Assembly (NCBI GenBank): GCA_947566645.1
Contig: CANOKL010000006.1
Location: 1 to 64,000, forward strand
Direction of reading: 5' to 3'
Source: an uncultured Lachnospiraceae bacterium
GTDB lineage: Bacteria > Bacillota > Clostridia > Lachnospirales > Lachnospiraceae
DNA: 64,000 nucleotides
The notes under the pieces were generated by a model. The model was not told the DNA's origin. It saw only the letters and a list, made by a program, of their open reading frames with translations, and did not search any database. Both the position numbers and the translations under genes were made by a program. Of this stretch, positions 35,367-45,367 are shown in pieces (positions within the stretch are counted from its first letter, which is position 1; each line of letters begins with the position of its first letter).

Positions 35367-35410
35367 CAGTACCTGCTCAGTTACATGCAAAATAACGCTT
35401 CGGCTATTGC
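35367..35410. repeat. R2 fragment between the VWA and AlbA_2 genes
   Basis: Read on the minus strand it contains TTTTGCATGTAACTGAGCAG and GTACTG, as in the right part of the full R2 at 13963. It contains the TAG of the downstream VWA gene (35404-35406) at one edge and the TGA that closes the AlbA_2 frame at the other. Confidence 0.6.
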
Positions 35411-37482
35411 TTAATTCTTGACAGAACCTTTACTTTATCTGCAAAGGCTGTCATCTGCCATTTACTTTTTCCCTTTTCCAGGGCATATTTACATTCCTGT
35501 GTCATGAGCTGCAGTGCTTCGTTATCTACCTGCACGAAATAGGTTTCCCGCGTCTTTACTACACATTTCTTCTTGCTCTTGTAGTCAACGGATACGATCT
35601 CAAAGGAGCTGAGCTGCGCCGTAATATTTCGTTTTACGTAGCTTTTCTGTTCATTATAGATCGCGCTTCCCTTTTTCAGGCAGTCTGCAATATAGGAAAA
35701 ATCTGATTTTGTTACAGCGTCGCCGAAGCCCTTCAGATACTTTTCCACCACAGCCTCAGGACCATCCTGGTAGAATCCGCTTCCATCTACGCTAAGCAGC
35801 ACTTTCGGCGTATAGGTGTAGCGGCATTCTCCTCCATATTCCACACTCCGGTAGCCTGCCTCGATATTGGATACATCCGTGACCTTGATTCCTGATGTAT
35901 CCTGGAATTCTATAAGATACATCTCTTTCTCCATCCGGTAAATCTCCTCATAGATATTTTCCATGGAATAGACATCATTAATGTTAAAGTACATGCCTCC
36001 GGTCTGCTGCGCAATATAGTCAGCATCATAATAATCACCGGAGCCGATTCCGATAATGAAGACAGGAACATGGTATCTCTGGGCGGCTTTTACTACATCC
36101 TCCCTCGTACAGCTGCTGTAATTGTCATCTCCGTCTGTAAATGCTATGACGCACTTTGCACCGGACTGGGCGGCGACGCGCTCCACAGAGGTATACAGTG
36201 CATCAAACAGACTGGTCATATCCCCTGTGTACAGACCATTAATTTCATTCGTCAGCAGACTGGCATCGCTGCAGAATTCCTGCTCCAGACGCACTCCTGT
36301 TGCAAATGAGGTCAGTTCCACCATATCCCCTGCCGCGAACTGGACGCTGCCAATGAAGTTACGCATGATCTCCTTTGCCTCATTAAGGGGAGTCCCGTCC
36401 ATACTGCCGCTGACATCCGCAACCATGTCTATTTTCAAGGCTTCCTTTTCATTTAGCTGACTGACCGTGTTTATGACCTGCTGGATATATTCTGCTTTTG
36501 CATTTTCTTTTTTAATATAGAACATAGAATTTTCCAGATTTTCCGGAATCTCCCCGCTGATCTGGTCTCTGATGCTCAGGTACAGCTTTACCTTCGGAAA
36601 TTCTGTCACATCCACCTGCTGGATATTCACGTCCAGCAGATTTTTGGGCTCAATATACAGATAGATTGCCTCGTCCATTTTAGAAAATGCCTGTTTCATT
36701 GCCTGGTAGTCTCTCTTGTCACTGCCTGCCAGTTTGTTAATTTCCTCCAGATTTTTCTGGTAGGCATCCATTACACTTTGTTCTGCTCCTCCAAGATCTG
36801 CTGACTTATACATGGCAATCTGCTCATCTATGTAAGCATTGTTTGTCTTAATCAGTGTTTTTTTAGAAGACTGCGCCTCTTCAAGAAGCGCGTTGGCATT
36901 TCCTGCATCTTTGTTGTCTACTGCCTCCTGGCATTTGTTAAGGAGAGATTCATAGCTGCCGTATACTTCATCCTCCATGTGGTATTGTTCCTTTTCTCCC
37001 TGCAGCTTTTTCACGTCTGCGGCGCATTTTTCAAAGTCTTCCACTTTTTTATGGATGAGCTTCAGTGCCCTGATCACTTCCTTTTTATCTGAAACATCCG
37101 TAATGCCAAGTGTATCCCAGATTCCGAGAATGCCGTCCTTTTTGCCCTGATATTCTGATATTCCTGATTTCTCAATGGAATCTGCCAGCTTATCCTTCTG
37201 CATGCTTAATCCAAGGGTTGCATAGAGAACCCATCCTGCGGCTAACAGGATTACCACCGCCGCCACAGCCGCAATGACCTTTGCTGACCCCTTCGGCTTC
37301 TGGGGTTTCCCGGGAACATACAGCTCCTGCTGCCTCTGCGGATCCTGCCAGTTGTCCGGTTTCTGGAAGCCCTGCGGGTGACCGCCCGGGGATGCCTGAT
37401 AATCCGGAGTCACCTTTTCCCCGCAGTTTGCGCAGAAGTTTGTTCCCTCTGCAATCTCGTGTCCACATTTTTTACAAAACAT
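35404..37482 (-). CDS. Membrane-anchored zinc-ribbon/VWA-domain protein
   Basis: 692 aa. The N-terminal zinc ribbon has CxxC pairs (MFCKKCGHEIAEGTNFCANCGEK). A basic-flanked membrane segment lies at about 69-92. A coiled-coil-rich region spans 120-280. A von Willebrand A domain (about 345-520) has the MIDAS DVSGSMDG and later FTDGDDNYS. A C-terminal NTF2/SnoaL-like region spans about 560-690. Topology suggests an extracytoplasmic VWA domain. Such proteins are common but uncharacterised in Clostridia; metal-dependent protein binding or envelope stress sensing is plausible. The next genes are a cell-wall amidase and a VanW protein. Confidence 0.8.
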   Translation of the reverse strand: MFCKKCGHEIAEGTNFCANCGEKVTPDYQASPGGHPQGFQKPDNWQDPQRQQELYVPGKPQKPKGSAKVIAAVAAVVILLAAGWVLYATLGLSMQKDKLADSIEKSGISEYQGKKDGILGIWDTLGITDVSDKKEVIRALKLIHKKVEDFEKCAADVKKLQGEKEQYHMEDEVYGSYESLLNKCQEAVDNKDAGNANALLEEAQSSKKTLIKTNNAYIDEQIAMYKSADLGGAEQSVMDAYQKNLEEINKLAGSDKRDYQAMKQAFSKMDEAIYLYIEPKNLLDVNIQQVDVTEFPKVKLYLSIRDQISGEIPENLENSMFYIKKENAKAEYIQQVINTVSQLNEKEALKIDMVADVSGSMDGTPLNEAKEIMRNFIGSVQFAAGDMVELTSFATGVRLEQEFCSDASLLTNEINGLYTGDMTSLFDALYTSVERVAAQSGAKCVIAFTDGDDNYSSCTREDVVKAAQRYHVPVFIIGIGSGDYYDADYIAQQTGGMYFNINDVYSMENIYEEIYRMEKEMYLIEFQDTSGIKVTDVSNIEAGYRSVEYGGECRYTYTPKVLLSVDGSGFYQDGPEAVVEKYLKGFGDAVTKSDFSYIADCLKKGSAIYNEQKSYVKRNITAQLSSFEIVSVDYKSKKKCVVKTRETYFVQVDNEALQLMTQECKYALEKGKSKWQMTAFADKVKVLSRIKQ

Positions 37483-37576
37483 TTTTCTTCCTCCCTCTTA
37501 CTCTGTAACAATTCAGATACCTTCACTGTCACCTTACTCTGCTACTGTTCACTTTGTTCACAATAGTCTTACACTC

Positions 37577-38854
37577 TCATTCATTCACCCTTTCCAGGGA
37601 AAAACCTTCGGCAATGCCGGCGGCGTCCGCCATGGCCCACTGGGTCTTCAGCACTCCTTCTTCGGCAAGCCTGCGCATCTCTGGAACGGTGTGAAAGCCG
37701 TGCTCAATAATAAGCCCCGGCACCCCTGCAGCACTGGCCCCGCGCAGGACTCCGTAATAATCCTGTCCGTCGTCCCCTGTACGGTAGCATATGGTTCCGG
37801 ATGTCTTAAGGCTGTCATTCCATTCATCTGTCCAGACAGCCAGATCTTCCCTGCTGTCTGCCCTGGTAAATTTCCCCGGGGAGGCGATTCCCAGCCTGCT
37901 GCTCGTCTCTGCCAGATGCAGCCCTACTGCATTTCCGATGTCCAGTGCAGTCTGGCTCTCTCGTGCCAGGTCATTGGCAAGAATCACTGGCTTCATAATC
38001 TCCACCGGCTGTGAGATCGTCTCATATCCGTTAGCGCCTTCCTGGTTCGCGTTCGTGTGCATGGACAGGAAGAGATCACTTCCCTTTGCATATTCCCCGC
38101 GCAGGCTGATATAGCCGCCGTCCAGTTCTCCGTCTGTATAGCCGCCCAGGCTGATCTTTCCGGATTCCCTTGTAAGGGAGACTGTAATTCCGTATGTGCC
38201 TTCCAGTATCTTCTGAAGTTCTCTGGATAGCTCCAGCGTAAAGTCCCCCTCAGCGTAAACGGTTTCTCCATCATCCACAAGGTTCTGCCCCTTATAATGC
38301 CCCGGGTCGATACACACCAGAATATTGCTGGCAAAGACAGAGGTTCCCTCCACTCCTTCATACAGGCCTTCGTCCTCTACTTTTACATCTATCCGGTATT
38401 CCGACTGCTGAATCGTGGAATCTTCCAGCATATCTGAAAAGCTTAACTCCCTGCCGCGCACAGCACCATCCGAATCCAGTGTTCCAAGAGACTGCCATGT
38501 GCTTTCACCACTTTTTCTCTTCATGATCCTATATCTGGCAACATAGGGATTCTTCTCATCAGACCAGGAAATCTGAATCTCCTGTCTGGAAATCCGGGTA
38601 AATCCGGGATGCTCTACCCGGACCGGAGTACGGAGTATCTGCGCCTCTTCTTCCCTAACCTCTTCTATGCTCTCTTTTTCATCCTTTTCTGCTTTTTTCT
38701 TCCTGTTTTTGTCCGCCCTGGCTCCCTGACTGTCTGTGCCTGCTGCCTCCCGCTGACCTCCTGGAGAATGACTCATCAATCGGTATCCAGAATACAGACC
38801 TGCAAGCAATGTAAAAAGAATGACGGCTGCCATAATCAATCGGTTTCTTCTCAT
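37577..38854 (-). CDS. N-acetylmuramoyl-L-alanine amidase (Amidase_3) with N-terminal membrane anchor
   Basis: 425 aa from the ATG at 38854, chosen because AGGGAG lies ten bases upstream. An N-terminal membrane segment is at about 8-28, then a charged linker. A fibronectin-III-like domain spans about 82-180. The amidase domain (about 183-420) has ILVCIDPGHYKG (zinc His), a Glu in the YAEGDFTLELSRE segment, LFLSMHTNAN (second His), and GLIIEHGFHTVPEM (catalytic Glu). It cleaves the amide between MurNAc and the stem peptide outside the membrane. The gene is divergent from vanW-like. Confidence 0.87.
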   Translation of the reverse strand: MRRNRLIMAAVILFTLLAGLYSGYRLMSHSPGGQREAAGTDSQGARADKNRKKKAEKDEKESIEEVREEEAQILRTPVRVEHPGFTRISRQEIQISWSDEKNPYVARYRIMKRKSGESTWQSLGTLDSDGAVRGRELSFSDMLEDSTIQQSEYRIDVKVEDEGLYEGVEGTSVFASNILVCIDPGHYKGQNLVDDGETVYAEGDFTLELSRELQKILEGTYGITVSLTRESGKISLGGYTDGELDGGYISLRGEYAKGSDLFLSMHTNANQEGANGYETISQPVEIMKPVILANDLARESQTALDIGNAVGLHLAETSSRLGIASPGKFTRADSREDLAVWTDEWNDSLKTSGTICYRTGDDGQDYYGVLRGASAAGVPGLIIEHGFHTVPEMRRLAEEGVLKTQWAMADAAGIAEGFSLERVNE

Positions 38855-39031
38855 ATAATAAGTTCTCCCTAACATACGCACATATACTTTATCATTATAA
38901 ATCAAAGGTCTTGAATGAATCAACTCATTTACACAAATACGCTTGAATTTTTTTTCAATATCACGGATAATAGAAGTTACTAATAGAGCTGTTCCGTATA
39001 TCCCTTACCCATAAATGGCAATCAAAACAGA

Positions 39032-39070
39032 TGTTACTATTCACGGACTAACCGTCCGCTCATAGTAACA
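39032..39070. repeat. R3-related palindrome in the VanW promoter region
   Basis: TGTTACTATTCACGG and a partly mirrored CCG...CATAGTAACA surround ACTAA. The first 15 bases are the reverse complement of the end of R3 copies A and B. It lies 27 bases before the VanW start, between divergent genes. Confidence 0.6.
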
Positions 39071-39097
39071 AACAGATTCCTTTTCCCGGAGGTTTTT

Positions 39098-40522
39098 ATG
39101 AAAAAGTTTTTAATCCTTCTGACAACTGGCATCCTTCTTCTGGCCGCAGGCGGCTATACTGTTCTCTGTGCTGTTTCGGATACAGAGCATATTCTGCCTG
39201 GAGTCACGGTACGAGGAGTCGATGTAGGCAATATGACCGCTGAGGATGCGGTTCGTGCACTCCGTGAAGAAGCGGACCGTAATTCAGATCACGCACTGAT
39301 TACCGTCTCTCTGGACGGCGTCAATTATACTGCCAGAGCAGAGGGAGCGGCCGAATTAGATTATGAGGCTGCGGTGCAGGAAGCCCTGCAAAAAACTCCT
39401 GATGAGTTCTGGCTCAGAGGAGCTGCATGGCTGAAAGCTTTCCAGGGAGGAAATCCTGTCTCACGTCCTCCTGTAAAAACCGATCCGGACGCTCTGTGCG
39501 CTGCCCTTATTTCCAACGGCTTTCCGGATATAGACACCTATGTCAGACAGCCTGTCACGGTCCAGGGGGACCGGCTCGTCTTTTCTGCCGGAGCGGTTGA
39601 AGAAAAGATTGATAAAGAGACACTGGTTGATCGCATGACGGAAACTTATGAGAAAGAGACCTATTCGGAGGTAATCCCCTGTCCACTCACTCCGGCAAAG
39701 GCTGCTGACCTGGAACAGATTTACCAGGAAATACATAAGGAACCGGAAAATGCAACACTGGACCCAGATCATAACTATGCAATTGTAGAAGGAAAACCAG
39801 GGATTGATTTTGATATGGAACAGGCCAGGAAGGCATTGGAAACTGCGAAAAGCGGGAAGGAAGCATCCATTGACCTTCTATACCCCCAGCCGGAGGTGCA
39901 TGCCAGGGATCTTGAAGAACGCATGTTTTCAGATGTTCTTGCTACTTATACAACAGTTGTAAATGACACGCCCAATGCCGTGTCCAATATTCAGCTTGCC
40001 ACAAAAAAATGCAGTGAGATCATCCTGCCTTCTGGCTATGAATTCTCCTTTAACAAGGCAGTGGGAGAACAGACAGCGGCCACAGGTTTTAAAACAGCGG
40101 ACGCTATTCTGGACGGCAAGATTATCCAGGCGTATGGCGGCGGCATCTGCCAGGTATCCACCACAATCTTTGCCGCATCGCTTTATGCAAATCTGGATAT
40201 TCTAGAGCACTGGAACCATGACTATGTGTCAAGCTACATCGAAGCCGGCATGGATGCAGCCGTTGCATGGGGCGTTCTTGATATGCGTGTGGGAAACAGC
40301 TTTACCTATCCGGTTAAAATAGAGGTCCGCTGCACAGGGAACAACCTGACTGCAACCATCTTCGGCACCAAAACTGACGACTCCTTTGTAGAGATTGAAA
40401 CCGAAGTTTTACAAAACTCTCCGCCTCATACTATGGAGGTTGTCACTCACCGAAATGTTTATACAGAAAATAAGCGGCACGTTTTTACAGAAAAAGCAGC
40501 CTATAGCAGCTATGTGCAATAG
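39098..40522 (+). CDS. VanW family protein (YoaR-like) with PG-binding domains
   Basis: 474 aa. N-terminal membrane anchor or signal segment at about 4-25. Two PG_binding_4-type domains (about 30-270; LPGVTVRGVDVGNMTAEDAV). The VanW domain (about 285-430) shows the typical motifs GYEFSFNKAVGEQTAATGFKTA, GGGICQVSTTIFAASLYANL, and WNHDYVSSYIEAGMDAAVAW. Its role is unproven; homologues occur with cell-wall enzymes and some glycopeptide-resistance clusters. The neighbouring amidase gene is consistent with peptidoglycan binding. Confidence 0.88.
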   Translation: MKKFLILLTTGILLLAAGGYTVLCAVSDTEHILPGVTVRGVDVGNMTAEDAVRALREEADRNSDHALITVSLDGVNYTARAEGAAELDYEAAVQEALQKTPDEFWLRGAAWLKAFQGGNPVSRPPVKTDPDALCAALISNGFPDIDTYVRQPVTVQGDRLVFSAGAVEEKIDKETLVDRMTETYEKETYSEVIPCPLTPAKAADLEQIYQEIHKEPENATLDPDHNYAIVEGKPGIDFDMEQARKALETAKSGKEASIDLLYPQPEVHARDLEERMFSDVLATYTTVVNDTPNAVSNIQLATKKCSEIILPSGYEFSFNKAVGEQTAATGFKTADAILDGKIIQAYGGGICQVSTTIFAASLYANLDILEHWNHDYVSSYIEAGMDAAVAWGVLDMRVGNSFTYPVKIEVRCTGNNLTATIFGTKTDDSFVEIETEVLQNSPPHTMEVVTHRNVYTENKRHVFTEKAAYSSYVQ

Positions 40523-40548
40523 GCTGTTCCAATGGAGGGAATAAATAT

Positions 40549-42120
40549 ATGGGAACATACTTAAATCCGGGCAACAGTGGATTTGAAGAAATCAGAGGCA
40601 GTTATTACGTAGACAAATCCGGATTGATCAGGCTGATTAATCATACGATTGGAACCAAACAAAAACTGACCTGTATTAGCAGGCCCCGCCGCTTCGGAAA
40701 ATCTTTCGCAGCACAGATGCTGTGTGCTTATTATGACAAAACCTGCAATTCATCACAACTTTTTGCTGATCTTGATATTGCCAGGGATGCCCAGTATCTA
40801 AAACATCTGAATCATTATGATGTAATTTACCTTGATATGACAAACATTTTAGGCGAAACGGATAAAGGTAGCCTGACTTCATTCATCCGCCGGAAGATAA
40901 CTGAAGAACTCTTAGCCGCCTATCCGGATCTCAAGGTAGATGAATCCTTTTCTACTACCTTGATTCATGCAGCAGAGCTGGCTGGAAATAAATTCATCAC
41001 AATTATTGACGAATGGGATGCGCCTATTCGGGAAATTCCTGAATTTCAGAAACAATATCTGGAATTTCTCCGTACACTTTTCAAAGGCAGCAGCACGACC
41101 TCCCGAATCTTCGCTGCCGTATACATGACCGGTATTCTGCCGATTAAGAAAGACGGCTCACAATCGGCAATATCTGATTTCAAAGAATTTACAATCCTTG
41201 ATCCAGGTAAATATACCGAATTTACAGGCTTTACAGAGGAAGAGGTCCGCAGACTCTGCGACATGTATCATATGAGCTTTCACGAAGCCCGAACCTGGTA
41301 TGACGGCTACTCCTTTGATCAGATCCATTCCATGTACAATCCCTACTCTGTCATGAATGCCATGCAGAGCGGGAAATTCAAATCCTACTGGAAGAAATCA
41401 GCCGCTGCAGAGGCTCTTTTAACCTATATAGATATGGACGAAGACGGCCTGCAGAATGACATTATAAAGCTTGTCAGCGGCGAATCGATTGTCGTTGACA
41501 CGGAAGGATTTGAAAACGATTTTGAGACCTTCAAAAGCAAGGATGATGTCCTGACACTTCTGATACATCTGGGATATCTGACTTACAGAGAGGAAGAGCC
41601 AGGGACCGGAAGCGCGCAAATTCCAAATAATGAGATCCGGGCGGAATTCAGTAAGATTCTCCGCCGAGGAAAACATACCAGCCTGATCCGCCTGATTCAT
41701 GAATCCGACAAACTGTTTTCAAGAACGCTTGCAAAAGATGCAGATGCCGTGGCCAGGGCAATTGCTGCAATCCATGACTCCGACTGTGCCCCTCAATTCT
41801 ACAACAACGAGCAGGCCTTGCGGGCGGTTGTGAAATATGCCTATATTACATGCGTGGATCAGTATCTTAAAATCGAGGAACTGCCTTCTGGCCATGGATA
41901 TGCCGATATCGTGTATATTCCCAAAAAACAATCCTTCCTGCCGGCAATGGTCATTGAATTAAAATGGAATAAAACGGCAGAAGGGGCAATTGCCCAGATT
42001 AAGAATCGGAATTATCCTGCCATACTTGAACATATCTGCGATGATCTGCTTCTGGTTGCTGTCAATTACAACGCGAAGACAAAATTCCATACTTGCATAA
42101 TTGAGGAACTGAAGTTGTGA
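40549..42120 (+). CDS. AAA-ATPase-like/PD-(D/E)XK nuclease protein (full length)
   Basis: 523 aa. Residues about 8-230 form the AAA-ATPase_like domain, with Walker A SRPRRFGKS near 44-52, Walker B TIIDEWDAP near 145, and the arginine-rich YMTGILPIKKDGSQSAISDF segment. The C-terminal PDDEXK_9 nuclease (about 400-520) has YADIVYIP followed by MVIELKWNKTAEGAIAQIKN, the D-ExK-Q pattern. This family (PF09820 plus PF08011) is expanded in gut Clostridia and Bacteroidetes, and its function is unknown. GGAGGG precedes the ATG. The gene lies 26 bases after vanW. A paralogue at 49071 lacks the nuclease. Confidence 0.85.
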   Translation: MGTYLNPGNSGFEEIRGSYYVDKSGLIRLINHTIGTKQKLTCISRPRRFGKSFAAQMLCAYYDKTCNSSQLFADLDIARDAQYLKHLNHYDVIYLDMTNILGETDKGSLTSFIRRKITEELLAAYPDLKVDESFSTTLIHAAELAGNKFITIIDEWDAPIREIPEFQKQYLEFLRTLFKGSSTTSRIFAAVYMTGILPIKKDGSQSAISDFKEFTILDPGKYTEFTGFTEEEVRRLCDMYHMSFHEARTWYDGYSFDQIHSMYNPYSVMNAMQSGKFKSYWKKSAAAEALLTYIDMDEDGLQNDIIKLVSGESIVVDTEGFENDFETFKSKDDVLTLLIHLGYLTYREEEPGTGSAQIPNNEIRAEFSKILRRGKHTSLIRLIHESDKLFSRTLAKDADAVARAIAAIHDSDCAPQFYNNEQALRAVVKYAYITCVDQYLKIEELPSGHGYADIVYIPKKQSFLPAMVIELKWNKTAEGAIAQIKNRNYPAILEHICDDLLLVAVNYNAKTKFHTCIIEELKL

Positions 42121-42127
42121 TATGCTC

Positions 42128-42161
42128 TCGTACCTTTCACTTCCTTATGTGAAGGGTACGA
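42128..42161. terminator. Bidirectional hairpin between convergent genes
   Basis: TCGTACCTTTCAC and GTGAAGGGTACGA pair along 13 bp with one G-T wobble and an 8-base loop. It lies between the AAA/nuclease stop and the trpD stop. The plus strand continues AAAGCTTTT, a weak T-tract. Confidence 0.6.
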
Positions 42162-42177
42162 AAGCTTTTGGGACACT

Positions 42178-43209
42178 TTAGATTTCCTGCTCTTTCCGGT
42201 TGCTGACTTCGATGAATCTCTGCAGCGTGTCAAGCGCTTTCCCGGAATCAATGATCTCTGCCGCAAGCGCGACACCGTCTTTCATACTGTCCGCTTTCCC
42301 ACCGATATAGAGGGCCGCGCCTGCATTCATCAGCACAGCATTTCTCTTAGGACCTTTTTCTCCATTTAGGATCGCAAGGGTAATCTCCGCATTTTCTCCA
42401 GGAGTACCGCCTCTTAGCTCCTCCTTTGTGCAGCGGGCAAACCCAAAATCCTCCGACGTTATTACAGAAGATTTGAACCATCCGTCACGGATCTCGCACA
42501 CCGTGGTCGGGGCGCTCATGGAGATCTCATCTAGCTTATCCTGGCCATACACCACCATACCGCGGCTGATTCCCAGATTGATCAGTACCTGTGCCAGCGG
42601 CTCCACAAGATATTCGTCATACACACCGAGAAGCTGCATGGACGGTGTACCGGGGTTGGTCAGGGGACCCAGAATATTGAACACGGTCCGGAATCCAAGC
42701 TCTTTGCGGATGGCTCCCACATACTTCATGGATGTGTGGTATTCCTGTGCAAAGAAGAAACACATTCCGACTTCATTCAGAAGCTCTATACATCTGGCGG
42801 GGCTCTGCCGGATATTCACCCCAAGGGCTTCGAGGCAGTCTGCCGTGCCGCACTGGGAGGATGCGGCGCGGTTGCCGTGTTTTGCCACCTTCATACCGCC
42901 TGCCGCGGCAACAAGAGCGGAGGTCGTGGAAATATTAAAGCTGTGCGCATTATCACCTCCGGTTCCGACGATTTCAAACAGCTCCATATCCGTCTCCACT
43001 TTGGTGGCATGCGCCCGCATAGCGGCGGCGCAGCCTGCAATCTCATCCGTCGTTTCGGCCCTGGCGCTCTTGGTGGAGAGTGCTGCAAGAAAAGCAGCAT
43101 TCTGCGTAGGTGTCGTCTCCCCGTTCATGATCTCATTCATAACGGTATATGCCTCGTTGTAAGTAAGGTCTTCTTTGTTTACAATTTTTACGATTGCTTC
43201 TTTAATCAT
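42178..43209 (-). CDS. trpD: Anthranilate phosphoribosyltransferase
   Basis: 343 aa, second step of tryptophan synthesis (anthranilate plus PRPP). The PRPP loop [24 protein letters not shown] and [22 protein letters not shown] are intact. It begins three bases after trpG and ends the operon; trpC, F, B and A do not follow. Confidence 0.96.
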   Translation of the reverse strand: MIKEAIVKIVNKEDLTYNEAYTVMNEIMNGETTPTQNAAFLAALSTKSARAETTDEIAGCAAAMRAHATKVETDMELFEIVGTGGDNAHSFNISTTSALVAAAGGMKVAKHGNRAASSQCGTADCLEALGVNIRQSPARCIELLNEVGMCFFFAQEYHTSMKYVGAIRKELGFRTVFNILGPLTNPGTPSMQLLGVYDEYLVEPLAQVLINLGISRGMVVYGQDKLDEISMSAPTTVCEIRDGWFKSSVITSEDFGFARCTKEELRGGTPGENAEITLAILNGEKGPKRNAVLMNAGAALYIGGKADSMKDGVALAAEIIDSGKALDTLQRFIEVSNRKEQEI

Positions 43210-43212
43210 GAT

Positions 43213-43782
43213 TCATATCTCCTTTATAAAATTTCTAAGTATTGTTTTTCCGTCCGGCGTCAGAATGGATTCCGGATGGAACTGCACGCCGTAAACCGGA
43301 TATTCTCTGTGCTGCACCGCCATGATCTCACCATCCCTGGTAAATGCGGTTACTTTTAATTCTTCCGGAATGGTATCCGGATCTGCTGCAAGGGAGTGGT
43401 ACCGGGCAACAGGCGCCGCACCGGGACAGCCCCTGAACAGTGGGGAAGCCCTGTCAAACTCTGTCTCTGACTGCTTTCCGTGCATCAGTCTCTTTGCATA
43501 AGTAACCGTCGCTCCGAATGCCGCACAGACAGCCTGATGGCCAAGGCAGACGCCTAAGATGGGGATGTCCCTGCCAAGCTCCTTTACCACTTCGATGATG
43601 ACCCCTGCATCCTCCGGCCTGCCGGGTCCAGGGGACAGAATGATATGGCCAGGTTCTGTTTTCCTGATCTCTGTTACCGTCATTTCATCATTGCGGATGA
43701 CCTTTATATCCGGCTCAATCCCACCGATAAGCTGATAGAGGTTATAGGAAAAGCTGTCATAGTTATCAATCAGTAAAATCAT
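43213..43782 (-). CDS. trpG: Anthranilate synthase component II (glutamine amidotransferase)
   Basis: 189-aa class-I amidotransferase supplying ammonia to TrpE. The oxyanion segment ILSPGPGRPEDAG, nucleophile Cys in GVCLGHQAV, and the His-Glu pair in GVQFHPES are present. The start overlaps the trpE stop (ATGA). Family sequences can double as PabA for folate; position in a trp operon favours TrpG. Confidence 0.95.
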   Translation of the reverse strand: MILLIDNYDSFSYNLYQLIGGIEPDIKVIRNDEMTVTEIRKTEPGHIILSPGPGRPEDAGVIIEVVKELGRDIPILGVCLGHQAVCAAFGATVTYAKRLMHGKQSETEFDRASPLFRGCPGAAPVARYHSLAADPDTIPEELKVTAFTRDGEIMAVQHREYPVYGVQFHPESILTPDGKTILRNFIKEI

Positions 43783-45245
43783 AATTCATCCTCCTGTGCA
43801 AGTTCCAGTGCTTTGAGAGAAGACTTTGCTTTGTTCAGGCATTCCTCAAACTCCTTTTCAGGGACAGAGTCCGCAACGATTCCTGCCCCGCTTCTCACAA
43901 ATACCCTGCCGTTTTTCTTATAAGCAATACGGATCGCAATACAGGTATCCATATTACCGGTAAAGTCAATATAGCCGATGGCACCGCCGTAGATCCCCCG
44001 CTTGTTGTCCTCCAGCTCTCCGATGAGCTGGCAGGCCCGGATTTTCGGGGCTCCGGAAAGGGTTCCTGCCGGCAGCACCGCCTCGACAGCATCCAGGGCA
44101 TCATGTTTATCATCAATCTCTCCGCGAACCGTAGAACCGATATGCATCACATGAGAAAAACGCTCGATGGAATGTAATTTCTCCACCTGCACAGTTCCAA
44201 ACCTGCTGATCTTTCCCAGGTCGTTCCGTCCGAGATCCACAAGCATATTGTGCTCTGCAAGTTCTTTTTCATCTGCAAGAAGCTCTGCCTCCAGCGCACG
44301 GTCCTCTTCCTCCGTTTTTCCCCTCGGCCTGGTTCCGGCAAGGGGAAATGTGTGAAGCACACCGTTTTCCAGCTTTACAAGGGTTTCAGGGGACGCCCCC
44401 GCTACCTCCACGTCCGTACCTAAAAAATAAAACATGTACGGCGATGGATTGATCGTGCGCAGCATGCGGTATGTGTTCAGTAAACTGCCTTCAAACGGTG
44501 CCGACAAACGATTGGATAGCACAATCTGAAAAATATCTCCCTCCCGGATATGAGTCTTTGCCTTTTCCACCATACTGCAAAACTCTTCCTTACGAAACAG
44601 CGGCGTTACCTTCCCTGTCAGCCTTCCTCCCGGTTCGTTCTTCTTTTTGCCATTACGGAGCAGGTCCGCAAGCTGCTTTATCTCCATCACTGCTTTATTA
44701 TAACCAGCCTCTATATCAGAAAGCCGCATATTTACAATCAGGATGATCTTCTGCCTGATATGGTCAAATGCAATAACCTTATCAAATAGCATCAGGTCAA
44801 CGTCCTTGAAGGCTTCTGTGTCTTTCACATGGCAGCGCACGGCCGGTTCGCTGTATCCCAGATAATCATAGGAAAAATACCCTACAAGCCCGCCCGTAAA
44901 GGACGGAAGATAGTCAAAGCGGGGGCTTTTATAATCTTCAAGGATCTGGCGCAGATAACCGGATGGGTGATCTGTCTTTATCTTAAGATTACCTGCCTTC
45001 ATCTCGCCGTCAATACAGGTAATCTCCATCTTTGGATCAAATCCCAGGAAGGTATACCTCCCCCATTGAGCGTCTGCCTGCGCTGATTCCAGCATATAGC
45101 AGTGGTCAGATACGTTCTTCAGAATCTTCATTGTTTCAATCGGTGTGGTGAAATCAGATAACATCTCACAGCTTAACGGCAGCACCTTGTATCTGCCGGT
45201 TGCTGCAATTTCTCTGATTTCACTGAATTGTGGTAAAATTTTCAT
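43779..45245 (-). CDS. trpE: Anthranilate synthase component I
   Basis: 488-aa chorismate-binding enzyme. The N-terminal feedback-site motif LESAQ ([18 protein letters not shown]) indicates regulation by tryptophan. The catalytic core carries [29 protein letters not shown] and [14 protein letters not shown]. It is first in trpEGD, preceded by a T-box leader specific for tryptophan. Confidence 0.95.
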   Translation of the reverse strand: MKILPQFSEIREIAATGRYKVLPLSCEMLSDFTTPIETMKILKNVSDHCYMLESAQADAQWGRYTFLGFDPKMEITCIDGEMKAGNLKIKTDHPSGYLRQILEDYKSPRFDYLPSFTGGLVGYFSYDYLGYSEPAVRCHVKDTEAFKDVDLMLFDKVIAFDHIRQKIILIVNMRLSDIEAGYNKAVMEIKQLADLLRNGKKKNEPGGRLTGKVTPLFRKEEFCSMVEKAKTHIREGDIFQIVLSNRLSAPFEGSLLNTYRMLRTINPSPYMFYFLGTDVEVAGASPETLVKLENGVLHTFPLAGTRPRGKTEEEDRALEAELLADEKELAEHNMLVDLGRNDLGKISRFGTVQVEKLHSIERFSHVMHIGSTVRGEIDDKHDALDAVEAVLPAGTLSGAPKIRACQLIGELEDNKRGIYGGAIGYIDFTGNMDTCIAIRIAYKKNGRVFVRSGAGIVADSVPEKEFEECLNKAKSSLKALELAQEDEL

Positions 45246-45280
45246 CTGTGTGCCTCCTTAATCATAAACAGAATATGACG

Positions 45281-45350
45281 CCCCTCACCCCTGTATCATG
45301 TTCTCACGGAATGCGCAGCTTACGCGCATTCCTGAACCGTGAATAGTAAC
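45281..45350. repeat. R3 palindromic repeat, copy B (uninterrupted)
   Basis: The inner stem GGAATGCGC pairs with GCGCATTCC around AGCTTAC, and TCACGG pairs with CCGTGA outside. It matches R3 copy A except for that copy's 26-bp insert. It lies within the transcribed trpE leader, between the T-box terminator and the gene. Confidence 0.8.
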
Positions 45351-45367
45351 GCAATTTCCCATATCAC

